A stretch of 64,000 nucleotides of DNA from Halichondria panicea (GCF_963675165.1 NC_087386.1:6268066-6332065); one strand, 5' to 3'. Shown: positions 10,301 to 21,108, numbered from the stretch's first letter. Translations and numbers: made by a program. Notes: generated from the letters alone by a model not told the origin.

Positions 10301-10402
10301 CACACAGTGGACCACCCCCCTATACTGCACTAGTGTGCGTGTTGTCTCCCCCCACACAGTGGACCACCCCCCCTATACTGCACTAGTGTGCGTGTTGTCT
10401 CC
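7336..10402. repeat. 52-bp minisatellite, array 1
   Basis: About 59 head-to-tail units of 52 bp. Each contains TGCAYTAGTG, a GT-rich tract, GTCTCCCCCCACACAG and TGGACCACCCCCCTATAC. The left part uses GCATTAG with GTGTGTGT; the right part is homogenised to GCACTAG with GTGCGTGTT. In sister units the array lies in the intron after COLGALT exon 4, and here it follows the exon-4 copy directly. At its right end it is fused to an ACBD6-like exon. Since 52 is not divisible by 3, all frames cycle through the same peptides. Confidence 0.95.
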
Positions 10403-10899
10403 CTTCACTGGGCCTGTGACCGTGGCAACCTGAACATGGTGAAACTACTTGTAGAGGGGAGCAGATGTTAATATTGAGGACACAGACAATCAGACACCTC
10501 TTCATTATGGTGAGAGATGGAGTATTCCTTTACAGAGGGTGCTTGTGTGTTAATACAGTCATGTTGAAGCTAGCTGTCCGTTTGTAGATCTTTGTTTGAG
10601 TCCCCTCTACGGAATAGTGAGGGAAGTCAGTTTGGCTGTGTATCTATGGTAACCTGTGAGATCTTGTATTTGCATTAATGATGGTGATCGAAGAAACATA
10701 CCCTATAGCTATAGAAGTTGAGCTGGTTGATGAATTAGATTTAAATTATTCGTGGTAATAATTATTTTCTCTTTTTAAATTCCTTGATTTATTGTATATT
10801 TCCTCTACAGCTGTGTCATGTGATCATCATGCTGTCATCTCTTATCTACTGCAAGTGGAGACATTGCAGATTCCTATAGCTACCTCAAGATGTGATTGA
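10403..10899 (+). pseudogene. ACBD6-like ankyrin exons, copy 1
   Basis: The exon at 10403-10509 lacks its first codons because the minisatellite abuts it. It reads HWACDRGNLNMVKLLV, then a 2-bp deletion shifts the frame before ADVNIEDTDNQTPLHY. The last exon (10811-10899) reads AVSCDHHAVISYLLQVETLQ and then a stop. Relative to 4804 it has lost the RTDIADCDGN segment. HWACDRG and the order of the two ankyrin units match ACBD6. Two defects and no upstream exons make this a pseudogene fragment. Confidence 0.7.
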
Positions 10900-11145
10900 G
10901 AATCAAACACTTATAGCTATAGCTAGCAGACAAACTTTTTAATCGAACAATCTATTAATTTTGCACATCGCTCCCATTATTGACCAAATTTCTAGTTTTA
11001 CATGATCAAAGAAAATTCAAATGTAACTGTAATAAAATATGGTGAAACTGTAGACAAAAAAGACAAAATGATGTAGTGTAAAGCAATCTATGTATCTATC
11101 AGAGGCTAGCTGCCATGGTAACAGTACAGTTAATAAGGTAAAGAG

Positions 11146-14100
11146 TCAGTGTAGTAGTTCACACACTTGAGTGTGTCCATTCCTACTAGCCACATCATAG
11201 GCAGTACGTCCGTCCTGTATAGTGGGCATGTGAGCAGTTAGTGATGAAGGGAAATAAGGAATTTTAACAGTGGACAGCAATACATAACCAGTAGAACACT
11301 GTTGCCATGGTGGTGAATAATTGTTACCTTAATTAAGGTTACTAATAAATAGACAGTAGTAATTTTAGCGTATCAGATTTTTAAGAGTACGAATTTTGGC
11401 AGAAAATTCATTAGCACAATAATTATTTGTCAAAATGGTCAGATCATTTGTCATTGTGGTCTTGGAGAAAAGGAATGTATTTGGTGTTGCAACAGTCAGG
11501 TCAAAGTCCAGTCCAGTCCAGTCGGCCAGTCCACTGATAAAGGACAGCCAGTTTTAAGCTTGAAAGGAAAGTTTTGAGTCAGATACAGGGGCTAGCTTGC
11601 TATAGCTTACTCTCAAGAGAACTTTTTTGAAATTCATAATGCGTTATAATAATAATTATTAGCGAGGTCTTAATTTAGCGTTAATAACAAATTTGCTAAA
11701 ATTAGTACTCGTTTATAATACATACATGTACCATATAGCGGGTAATATTCGTGGGGTAAATAATTTGTTTAGTCTCATTGCCTGCACTGCATTCATACGT
11801 TCCGGTAAGCCATACCTACGTTAAAATTTCGTGGAGGTCAGCTAGCTTGCCCTCGAAAATAACGAATTTTTTGCCCCACGAAAATTACCGGCTATACGGT
11901 AGTAACATTAAGGTATACCTAACTACTGTACTATATACTAGAATGCATCAAACATACGCCAACTTTGCGAGGGTTGATCAATTCGCAACAATAAAATTGC
12001 AAAACCTAAGTAAATACACACGATCCTTGCCAGAACGCAATAGTGATCGCAAAGGGTCAATTTTTCTGCTGACTTGGTTAATTCGCAAAGGTTTTTCATC
12101 CGCAAAATATTCTAGTAATACGTATAGTGATTACAATCATGCAGCGTGACTCACATTAGTCTTTTTGTTGACGTCAGCTTTGGCCTCCAACAACATTCTA
12201 ACAACTCCACAGTGACCATTCTGACTGGCCATGTGCAATGCCGTCCAACCATCCTGTAAAAATCCAAATATTTTTAAACAAACAAACAGCTAGTAATAAT
12301 AGCTGGCAATGTGCAATGCTGTCCCTTCTCAACAAGACCAAATAATTATTAATACAGATAATTATAAGCAGTAAATCTCACCTTGTCTTGAATTTCAACT
12401 TGAGCATTCGCAGCAATCAACAATTCCACTGCCCTCACATGACCATTCTGAGCAGCTGCCCACAATGCAGTGGCTCCATCCTGTACGGAGTCAAGATAGT
12501 GTGAGCAGGTGAACCATCACTTATCACAGACCCACTCATTATACAATATCACATGACTATCTACACTAATGTCAGGGGATACACTAGCCTCGATCCCAGG
12601 CCGCACTTCCTCTTTACAGGAATAATATCCATGCGCAAACAGTCAGTAGCAGGCCTTATCATGGCTGAGGTTCAGTGACGGAAACAGTTAGATCTAGGTC
12701 TAAACTATACTACCCTTGAGCCTTAGTCAGAGTTATTGTGCATTACATTGGAATGCAATTAAAAGAGAGATCACGAGATGCGTGTCGTACCTCGGTACAC
12801 CAACTACCAGTGCTCTCTACACAAACATGACTAGCTCTGGTGCCTAATGGACCAAGTCAACAGAACATGGGGAGGCTCTGTGGCTAGTGGCCTCTGAGAT
12901 GTGTGTACAGCTACTTACACTCACCTCTTCGGGTACATCAACATTGGCCCCAGCATCGATTAGGAGCTCCATACATTTCTGGTGACCACTGAAACTGGCT
13001 GTCCAAAGAGGGGTTGCTCCCGACTGTACATAGGAGGAAAACAATGTAAACAGCATGTTGTGGGAAATGTGTACAACAAAACTAACAACAGTCAAGATAT
13101 AGTACAGATCCACTCATTACACAATATCACTCATACAATATCACATGACTATCTACACTAATGTCAGGGCAGAGGAGGTACGACATTGTTTTTTAATTGA
13201 ATATTCCATTGTGATGACGTTTACGGGTTCAGCGACAGATCTATGTCTAAACTATACTACTCTTGCGATTTTATTCACTGAAATTCGCGAAAATTTCCCG
13301 CTATACGGTATAGAAAGTTAAATGGAAGGTTGCCATCTGATAGCATTCTGATAGCTACCCTTAGCCTGCTATGTTAACAAAATACTCATAACTAGCAACA
13401 GTGTGGATGACAATCGTCTGAAAGGATCGAGTGAAGGCTGACAGAAAATAGCTGTACAACAAGCCAATAGTTCTGTCTCTAGCTAGCTAGCTATATGTAT
13501 ATGACTTTCAAATTTTATTCTTGGTCAGGATATTTTTTCACTGATAAAAATAGGGATTTACAGGAATAATATCCATGCGCAAGCAGTCAGTAGCAGGCCT
13601 TATCTTTAATTTAATGGCTGAGGTTCAGCGACGGAAACTGTTACCTCTAGGTCTAAACTATACTACCCTTGAGCCTTAGTCAAAGTTATTGTGCATTACA
13701 TTGGAATGCAATTAAAAGAGAGATCACGAGATGCGTGTCGTACCTCGGTACACCAACTACCAGTGCTCTCTACACAAACATGACTAGCTCTGGTGTCTAA
13801 TGGACCAGGTCAACAGAACATGGGGAGGCTCTGTGGCTAGTGGCCTCTGAGATGTGTGTACAGCTACTTACACTCACCTCTTTGGGTACATCAACATTGG
13901 CCCCAGCATCGATTAGGAGCTCCATACATTTCTGGTGACCATTGAAACTGGCTGCGTAAAGAGGGGTCTCTCCCGACTGTACATAGGAGGAAAACGATGT
14001 AAACAGCATGTTGTGGGAAATGTGTTTGTACAACAAAACCAACCTTGGTCTGAGTGTTGACTGTAGCCTTGGCTGCTAAGAGGACCCTCACTATCTCATC

Positions 14101-17100
14101 ATGTCCATTCCTACTGGCTACAAACAGAGCTGTCTGGTTGTCCTGTTATAGACCATAAACCATATAATTATATATCACAGCAACTGGACCAGCTAATTGT
14201 ACACTCTCCACTACTCAGTCCACTCATACACAGAGGTAGCCTCGTTCCCAGGCCGATTTTTTGTATGGAATGGAAGGGAGGAAAATGCGGCCTGGTGTCT
14301 ACTGATAGTGCGCATGCACTTAGTTTTGCTGTAAAATATGGGTAATCCCCTTCTTTTCCCCTTATCTACCGTGCTGTGCTTCTATTGTGTTGATCAAGAA
14401 GGCTTGCACACTAGTCTGAAGCCAGAAGAGCCTCTCGTCTACTTCACGACAGCCATATGGTCGGAATGTCTGAGCTTGGAAGGACTGGCTATAGCAAGTC
14501 TTTGTGCATGCTTCCTATGGTACTTCTAACTGCTGCTTGAGAAGACAACTATACGACCATCGTAGAACTAGAGACTACTGGCCTCAGACTTTAGACTAAG
14601 TGTACCAGCTTTCTTGGCGAACGCAATAGAGGGCATAAGTCATAGCTTCAGTATGGAAGTACGTATTACGGAACATATTCCTAGTAAACGGACTAGTTTG
14701 CAAAAGTTTTACATTAGTGCACGATTACCATGCGCACTAACACCCAAGCAATGGACACCAGGCCTTTTCCCCCTTCGAAAAAAGCGGCCTAGGAACGAGA
14801 CTAACACAAAGGTGACAGTACACACACTCAACCATGGAATCAGCAGAGTACACAAACACCACCATGCAGCGTGACTCACATTATTCTTGTTGTGAACGTC
14901 AGCCTTGGCCTCCAACAACATTGTAACAACTCCACAGTGACCATTCAGACTGGCCATGTACAATGCTGTGGTCCCCTGTACAGAGTCAAGATAGTACAGA
15001 TCCACTCATTACACATTATCACTCATACAATATCACATGACTATCTACACTAATGTCAGGGCAGAGGAGGTACAACACTTATTTAATTGAATCTTCATTT
15101 GTGATGACGTTTGTTTAGCTGGTAGTTAAGGTTACGGTATATTGTTCCACCCACGCTCTAATCTGCGTGGGTGTTCAATGTAGTTCAGCTAGTAAAATGG
15201 CTCTCATCTGGCAATGGTTACTCTGCGTTAATTCCAGACACCAGGAAACCCCTCCTTACCGTATACTCTGCTGTTTCTTATTATACGAATAAAGGGGCAG
15301 GTGACTGGAAGAGTTTTTCCCAAGAGAGTAAGTTACAACAAAGTTACGGCTATTTTTCTAGCTGTTTTTGTAGGCTAATATAGCGACTGTAGAGTAGTAA
15401 CAAGGATATATTTTTTGCTGTAAGGTCTCTATGAACAAGATCTCTTCGAGTCGCCCTCCAGTAAGTTTTCAGGCATCGAATACTGGTCAGAAAGACAACC
15501 TAGAAGCTATGCAGTCAACAAAATTTGACGTCAAAATACTCAGTTTTTCCAGCTGACCTCAGACCACTTCATTGGATTACAAGACATATAAACTCTGAGT
15601 TATTATTGTAGCTAGCATTGTTCCATGTTCTCTTTCCATTGATAATCATTGCAAGTTACAAAAATAACGTTGTGATGAGAAATAAATATCTTATGAATCA
15701 TTCATGAGCAATTAGTATACTGTAACCTTAACCGCGACCTTGTCACGACAAACTCTATAGGCCTGTAGAACGCTTGTAACTAGCTGTTTAGCTAGCTCTG
15801 TACGTTGCTCAAGGTCTCTATGGCTAGCTATAGTGTTTCTCCAGCTGAGGTCCTGGTTAGAACTCGTCCAGATGTATATGAAAGGTGCAGTGCTCTCAAC
15901 ATTTGTAGCAAGCATATCTCCTAACTGAATAGGGTTCACTGGGTTCAGCGACAGAAACAGTTAGATCTAGGTCTACCTTAAGGTTGGTATTATTGGTGGG
16001 TACTAATTTTAGCGATTTGAAATGACTAGACTGGCGACGCCTCAATATTACTCTCTAATTGTATGTAATGCTGACATGTTTGTATTATTAGCGAGTGGTT
16101 GATTTAGCGAAAAAATTTCAATTCGCTAAATTCACTAAAATAACAACCCGTTAATAATACCGACCTTAAGGTAAACTATACTACCCTTGAGCCTTAGTCA
16201 CAGAATAATAGAGTTATTGTTGGGAACACACTACATTGAAAACCAATGTAAAAAAGATTGGAATGCAATTAAAAGAGAGATCACGATGCTGTTGTTACTG
16301 GCTACATGCATAACAGAGCTGTCTGGTTGTCCTGTGTTATATAGACCATAAACCATAATTATAATTATGTATAACAGCAACTGGAGGGTTAGTGTAAAAG
16401 CTGGAATGCAGATATGGAACGGAACATGTAGCTGGCTGTAATCATCACATGACACCTGTTATTGCAAAGAGGATCAACAACTTACACACACTGTTGCACA
16501 GTGGTAGATATTGAGATAACAGTTTCATTGTTGAGAGTATAAATGTGGAATTTGCTGACTCCACAATTAACCCAATGTGTGCAGAAATCAATGGTAAAAT
16601 GCTTGGTCAGTGTGTCTCTTCAACACGCACAAATTGTTTAAAGTTTCACCAAGGGCCAAAACTTTGCAGGCATGCAGATAGAAGAAAGGTATAGCTTTGG
16701 AGTGTCCTGTATATAGCTATAGACTTCACACTCCACCTTACTTTGGGCACAACATAATTACTTCGCTAAGTCTATAGACACGTATAATTATGTGTATTTG
16801 TAATGTTCACTGTTGCTACTATAATTATACTCGAGTCTACTTTTTTTACTCCTATAATAATAGTCTTCTAAAATTAGCTTTGTGTCTAGAAAAGGCTTCT
16901 GTAGCACTTTTTACAAGTATTTAAGTCATACTACACTAAAAAAAATACGGAGTACCATCAGCAGCTCTCTTTTTAGTCATTCCATATTCCGCATTCCAGC
17001 TTTTACACCAACCTGCAACTGGACCAGCTAATCCACTACTCAATCCACTACTCTAGTAAATCTCACCTTATTTTGAACGTCAACTCTAGCCTTAGCAGCA

Positions 17101-19486
17101 ATCAAGACTTCCACTGCCCTCACATGACCATTGTAAGCAGCTACAATCAACGCAGTGGCTCCATCCTGTACAGAGAGTAAAGATAGTACAGATCCACTCA
17201 TTACACAATATCACTCATACAATATCACATGACTATCTACACTATGTCAGGGCAGAGGAGGTACGACACTTTTCTTAATTGAATATTCCATTGTGATGAT
17301 GTTTACGGGTTCAGCGACGGAAACAGTTAGATCTAGGTCTAAACTATACTACCCTTGAGCCTTAGTCACAGAATAACAGAGTTATTTTGGGGAACAAAAA
17401 CAACGTAAAAATTGTTTGAATAGATCACGAGATGTGTGTCGTACCTCGGTACACCAACTACCAGTGCTTTTCTACACAAACATGACTAGCTCTGGTGTCT
17501 AATGGACCAGGTCAACAGAACATGGAGAGGCTCTGTGGCTAGTGGCCTCTGAGATGTGTGTATATAGTAGCCTCGATTCTTACTACTAAGAATATGTTCC
17601 GTAATATTTTATCTCCATACTGAGTTCTGTGAAGCTGTATCTATTGCTTAGAAGGCTTGAACACTAGTTTGGAGGCTCTCATCTACGTCTACGATGGTCC
17701 TATAGCCAGGTTGTCTTCGTAAGAAGCAGCCAAGAGGCACCATACACTTCCCATAGCCTGTACTGATCTAAGCTAAGATATCCTGACCATACAGCCTTCA
17801 TAGAGGTCGATGAGACCCTCTTCTGGCTTCAGACTAGTGTGAAAGCCTTCTGAAACAACGCAATAGAAAGCTAAACTGATGTACATAGTTAGAAAATAGA
17901 TGAGAGAAAGAAAAGAGGCGATTCCCCAGACTCTGTAGAATAATAAGTACCAGGCCATACTTTAATCCGCCTGGAATCAAGGCTATGTGTATATAGCTAC
18001 TTACACTCACCTCATTGGGTACATCAACATTGGCCCCAGCATCGATTAGGAGCTCCATACACTTCTGGTGACCATTGAAACTGGCTATCCAAAGAGGGGT
18101 CTCTCTCGACTGTACATAGGAGGAAAACAATGTAAACAGAATGTTGTGGGAAATGTGTTTGTACAACAAAACCAACCTTGATCTGAGTGTTGACTGTAGC
18201 CTTGGCTGCTAAGAGGACCCTCACTCTCATCATGTCCCTTGTCACTGGCCCAGTAAAGAGCACCATCCTGTAGAGACAATATCATCAACCAACGGACATA
18301 TTGGCACTGTAGACAGTATTCCCCTCACCTTATCTGCCTGGTTGGGATCAGCCCCACACTCCAGTAGCTCCAGAACCACACCCACATTATCCGTCTTACA
18401 AGCCTCCAGCAATTCCTGGGAGAAAATACACTCTCAGTAAACATACCCAAAAGATGGAATGACACAAATTGTATGTACATGTTATATACTGTTCAAGATT
18501 CTATAGCCACCCACACAGAAGTACCAGCATACAGTCGACACTAACACTATATAAGCTGACAATGCACATTTGATACCTCCACCCACTCACTCACGTACCA
18601 TCCTGGGGTGCTGTAGACACAGCTTTCTGAGTGAGACAATCACTTCGTCAACTGATGGTCTCTGTTGAGGTCGGTCATGGAGGCAGCTAACAACAAGAGG
18701 ATAAAGAGCGTGTTTCTGCCCCATTTTGTCACCATGGACAGCAGTGCTTCGACGCATGAGCTCCTCCTTTCCTCCGATAGACTTGAAATAGTTTCGAATA
18801 CTATGAGGTACAATCTTGACTTTAGGGAAATCACCGATAACAGTGTGAATGATGAGATGACCGAATGAGAAGATGTCCAGCTTGGTAGTGTAGGTTGGCT
18901 CTTCTCCATGACACTCGGGAGGCATGTAGGTTGGATTTCCCGGGACACTTGTCAGAACATGAGTTAATCTGTCCAGGTCCACATACCTGGAGACACCCAG
19001 GTCTCCGATCTTGGCAGTGAGGTCCTCAGTGAGCAGGATGTTGGGAGCAGTGAGGTCACGATGGATGAGGGGAGGGGTCAGACAGTGGAGATAGTGAAGG
19101 CCCTTGGATACATCATACAGGATATGGATTCTAGTGGCGATATTCGTGTCTCGATGGGTTTCAACAAAATTAGCCAAGTCAGAATGAAGCCTCTCCATTA
19201 TTAGACTGATGTCGTTCTTATCGCGGCCGTAATGGACGCCAACAAAGTTGACTATGTTGGGGTGATCCAGACCGCTCAGAATACGACATTCATTGCAGAA
19301 ATTTGTTAAAATCCTCTCTTGATCTTGTAGGAGCAATATAGTGTGGATTTTCTTAGCAATGCAGTGTCTTCCATTCACCGTCACTCTAAAGACACAGCCA
19401 TAAGCCCCATGACCAGCTTGGTTCTCCTGTAGACCCAATCCTTCCACCTGGACCACCAGAGCATCAAGGTCACTTCTTGTAGCCAT
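11146..19486 (-). CDS. Kinase-ankyrin gene B, intronless kinase
   Basis: The kinase lies in one exon (18599-19486, 296 residues), starting at the ATG of MATRSDLDAL. It has HGAYG, IAKK, HRDLTAPN, DLG and PPE. Ankyrin exons follow: 18329-18415, 18177-18267, 18011-18109, 17067-17165, 14880-14975, 14044-14142, 13878-13976, 12925-13023, 12382-12480 and 12155-12253. The terminal exon 11146-11214 ends ELLH-stop. The intron present in A, C and D is absent exactly at AG|G of the GVSR-YVD site. Exon 18177-18267 is 91 nt, not 99: a 6-bp and a 2-bp deletion shift the frame inside GHDEIV. Because all neighbouring exons are phase 0, skipping it would restore the frame. If it is included, the protein is kinase plus one repeat. 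Four ankyrin types recur in order, so the tail grew by duplication of multi-exon modules. Confidence 0.8.
11729..11901. mobile_element. Hairpin MITE ending in CTATACGGTA (unit B)
   Basis: 173 bp. The left end reads TACCATATAGCGGGTAAT and the right end is its near inverse, ATTACCGGCTATACGGTA. Arms of about 35 bp flank a short AT-rich centre. It lies in the intron before the terminal exon of gene B. An equivalent copy is at 46720-46892, so the insertion predates that unit duplication. Confidence 0.65.
14237..14803. mobile_element. TAGCCTCG inverted-repeat element (unit B, plus)
   Basis: About 567 bp, from TAGCCTCGTTCCCAGGCCG to CGGCCTAGGAACGAGACTA. It lies in the intron between ankyrin exons 14880 and 14044. 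It is the same family as 326-840 in the opposite orientation. It carries a 63-codon plus-strand open frame (MGNPLLFPLS...), but this reflects recent duplication rather than a gene. Confidence 0.7.
15130..15727. mobile_element. TTAA-flanked MITE, piggyBac-like (unit B)
   Basis: 598 bp flanked by TTAA (15126-15129 and 15728-15731). The terminal inverted repeats are GGTTACGGTATA and TATACTGTAACC. Near the left end is a short hairpin, CCCACGC with GCGTGGG. The related segment near 52450 lacks the element and shows a TTTA-like empty site. Copies lie at 32851, 50506 and 62420. Assignment to piggyBac rests on the TTAA target only. Confidence 0.65.
15712..15939 (-). other. 75-codon open frame of unknown meaning
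   Basis: The minus-strand frame includes GDMLATNVESTAPFIYIWTS and SWRNTIASHRDLEQRTELAK. Its translation is identical in units B, C (33434-33661) and D (51089-51316). The last residues and the stop are supplied by the TTAA-flanked MITE. The copy at 52449-52670 has an internal stop and the one near 63030-63185 has deletions. It starts at GTG just after CCCCAG, so it may be an old exon. I do not recognise it. Confidence 0.35.
15976..16171. mobile_element. TA-flanked MITE, mariner-like, unit B only
   Basis: 196 bp with ends CCTTAAGGTTGGTATTATT and AATAATACCGACCTTAAGG, flanked by TA on each side. Units C, D and E read GTCTAAACTATAC uninterrupted at this point, which is the empty site. The insertion therefore occurred in unit B after duplication. 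TA target use fits Tc1/mariner elements. Confidence 0.8.
16294..16336 (-). pseudogene. Remnant of an ankyrin exon (unit B)
   Basis: After a CAG it reads DNQTALLCM and then a stop. It matches the first third of the DNQTALFVASRNGH exon type at 14044-14142 with a small insertion, and the match ends at AGCCAGTA. The same remnant occurs near 33821, 51468, 53393 and 63352. It marks the place of a lost repeat in the four-exon module. Confidence 0.5.
16386..17014. mobile_element. hAT-like MITE with 8-9 bp target duplication (unit B)
   Basis: 629 bp. The ends GGTTAGTGTAAAAGCTGGAA and the inverse TTCCAGCTTTTACACCAACC form inverted repeats of 23 bp or more. GCAACTGGA flanks both sides. The paralogous intron near 14178-14200 reads CAGCAACTGGACCAGC without the element and gives the empty site. 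The length of the duplication fits hAT elements. No transposase is present. Confidence 0.75.
17568..17984. mobile_element. TAGCCTCG element, internally deleted (unit B)
   Basis: Same family and orientation as 326-840. The first 11 bp are kept, then about 95 bp are missing (TAGCCTCGATT joins CTTACTACTAAG). The right terminal repeat ends GGAATCAAGGCTA. Confidence 0.65.
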
Positions 19487-19602
19487 TTTGGAGTTTTGCA
19501 GAAAAAGGGGAGTATCTCGTTGTGTTTGTTGGTCATATGACACATTTCCTACTGCGGCATGCCCAAATAATTGGTGTTCAGTAACATGATCTTTACCAAA
19601 AC

Positions 19603-20989
19603 CATAGATGTAGGAGAGAGGGATTGGAAACGGAAGTGGGCCGCTTTCTTGTCTTCTTTTCTTGCCTCAAATGAGGAAAACTCATTGCATAAGGGGTGAA
19701 AGAAGAGGGAAAGAGACACAATCAACAGTGCATTGGTATGGTAATAGTAAGGAGAATGTGCAGAGCTAGTGGTATTGGATACTTGTTTCACAGTAGATAT
19801 AAAATCATCAGAGGATGCTTAGTTTCCTGAAATTGTGAATGTATTTGTGACTGTCAGAGGCTTCTCTTTTGCTGCCAACTTAATGAAAAAGAAAACCATC
19901 AAGAAGTCCACTAGTTTGAGGCAATAACCATGATCATTCACACGACAAGATACATAATACACCATGTAACTTTCTTAATAATTGTTTTCACTTTTGATGA
20001 ATCAATTGTACGAAGTTTCTATATATACTAGGCTGGTGAGCGTACATTTCAATTTCCAATTCATTAAGTATAATTACATACGCTTAGAGACAGCAAAACA
20101 CTCCACAGCACTGCCAGTTGCTTTCTAAGTGTAAAACGAGTGGGATCAAACCGAACAACATTAACAAAAACTTACACGATAAAAATGATTATTACAGCTA
20201 TAATTATGATTAGTTTAGCACTCTAATCAGACAGTCTTAGATGGAGAGAAGTTGGTGAGGTATACAAGGGTGTATATATAGCCGGAACAGCCGATAACAT
20301 TTACGAGGGGCGGTGTGACGTGTAGGGGTGTAGAGAGGAGGGGTATTCTTCTGTCTTCTTTTCTTCAGCGTACTCAGTAAGTTTTGGCTTGCGAGGTATT
20401 GCTATATAAAATATAGATGAAACAGCATTTGTAGTAGTTAGGCCTACAGGCCCTTCACCACAATCTACTACCGGGCCAATAACAATTATGAGGTAAAATA
20501 GGTGACTACACATTCATGCACACAAAAGCTATACATCCACCTGATCCAAAACTAATGCTCTTGGGGTGATCACCAATCATAAGGGAATGCATGCCTAAAA
20601 TTAAAATTTCTGTAACACTTAGCGTATTCCCAAAAAAGGGATCTTTAGTGGTGCTCTTTAATTCAACTTTTTTCTAGCACTAAACTCTACCAGCTGATGT
20701 ATGACTAATTTTCTTTGGCTTGGGGTGATACCACATGATTTACCAACAAGCATATTGAAGTATACGACCTAAACATTAATCATTTCAGAGAAAAAGGGAT
20801 AAATGTGTACAATACAAGATTAAACTTACCTAAATTCAATGAAGAAGATAGTTGCAACGGTAAATAGAGCTTGAATAATGGTTATTCACTATCTATATAA
20901 AGCACAGTTGCACTGGATGTTTATCGAGGTCATATGTGAAGTACATTGAAATCTACTTCCGTTTCCAATCCCTCTCTCCTACATCTATG
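19603..20989. mobile_element. 1.39-kb transposon with 35-bp terminal inverted repeats
   Basis: 19603-19637 and 20955-20989 are perfect 35-nt inverted repeats, outermost CATAGATGTAGGAGAGAGGG. The flanks are CCAAAACC on the left and CCAAACC on the right. The matching site near 37164 (CTTTACCAAACCAGACAC) is uninterrupted in unit C, so a duplication of 7-8 bp is likely. The internal open frames are short and unrecognised, so the element is probably non-autonomous. It separates kinase B from its upstream partner segment. Confidence 0.8.
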
Positions 20990-21108
20990 CCAAACCAGAC
21001 ACATAAATAAATTCAAGGACTTGCATCAGAGGACTTGCATGATGTGTCTTGGACCACCATGGCGAATGGAGAATCTAAAGACCTACTGTATAGGCAACAC
21101 AATTCATG
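20990..21108 (+). other. Unrecognised exon-like block (copy 2a)
   Basis: Second copy of the LGPWRMENLKTYCIGNTIHG block, ending at a GTGAGT donor. An extra C in CCACCATGG and the inserted AAGGACTTGCATCAGAGG segment shift the frame. It follows the 1.39-kb transposon and is cut off on its right by a kinase fragment. Confidence 0.4.

Noticed and set aside
7426-10333. Many plus-strand open frames rich in PPTQWTTPLYC, including very long ones in array 3 (41685-42410)
   Set aside because: They arise because the 52-bp unit has few stops in any frame and the 105-bp dimer preserves frame. They have no start context, splice sites or terminus outside the array.
11778-12149. Plus-strand 123-codon frame (MPALHSYVPVSH...), also near 46769
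   Set aside because: It crosses a hairpin MITE and a second AT-rich repeat and runs into an antisense ankyrin exon. It is not a gene.
13878-14042. Kinase-family ankyrin exons read as longer single-exon proteins
   Set aside because: Reading through the introns adds sequence such as SSCTHISEATSHRASP. Clear GTGAGT donors and CAG acceptors give 99-nt exons instead.
14338-14529. Plus-strand 63-codon frame (MGNPLLFPLS...) seen in four units
   Set aside because: It lies wholly inside the TAGCCTCG inverted-repeat element. The opposite-orientation copies do not preserve it as a protein.
14614-14874. Plus-strand 86-codon frame (MANAIEGISHS...)
   Set aside because: It spans the end of the TAGCCTCG element and adjacent intron. 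Copies vary in length and start, and it has no recognisable domain.
18665-18868. Plus-strand 67-codon frame (MRSVMEAANNKRIKS...) repeated in all units
   Set aside because: It is antisense to the kinase C-terminal exon, and its conservation is explained by the kinase coding strand.
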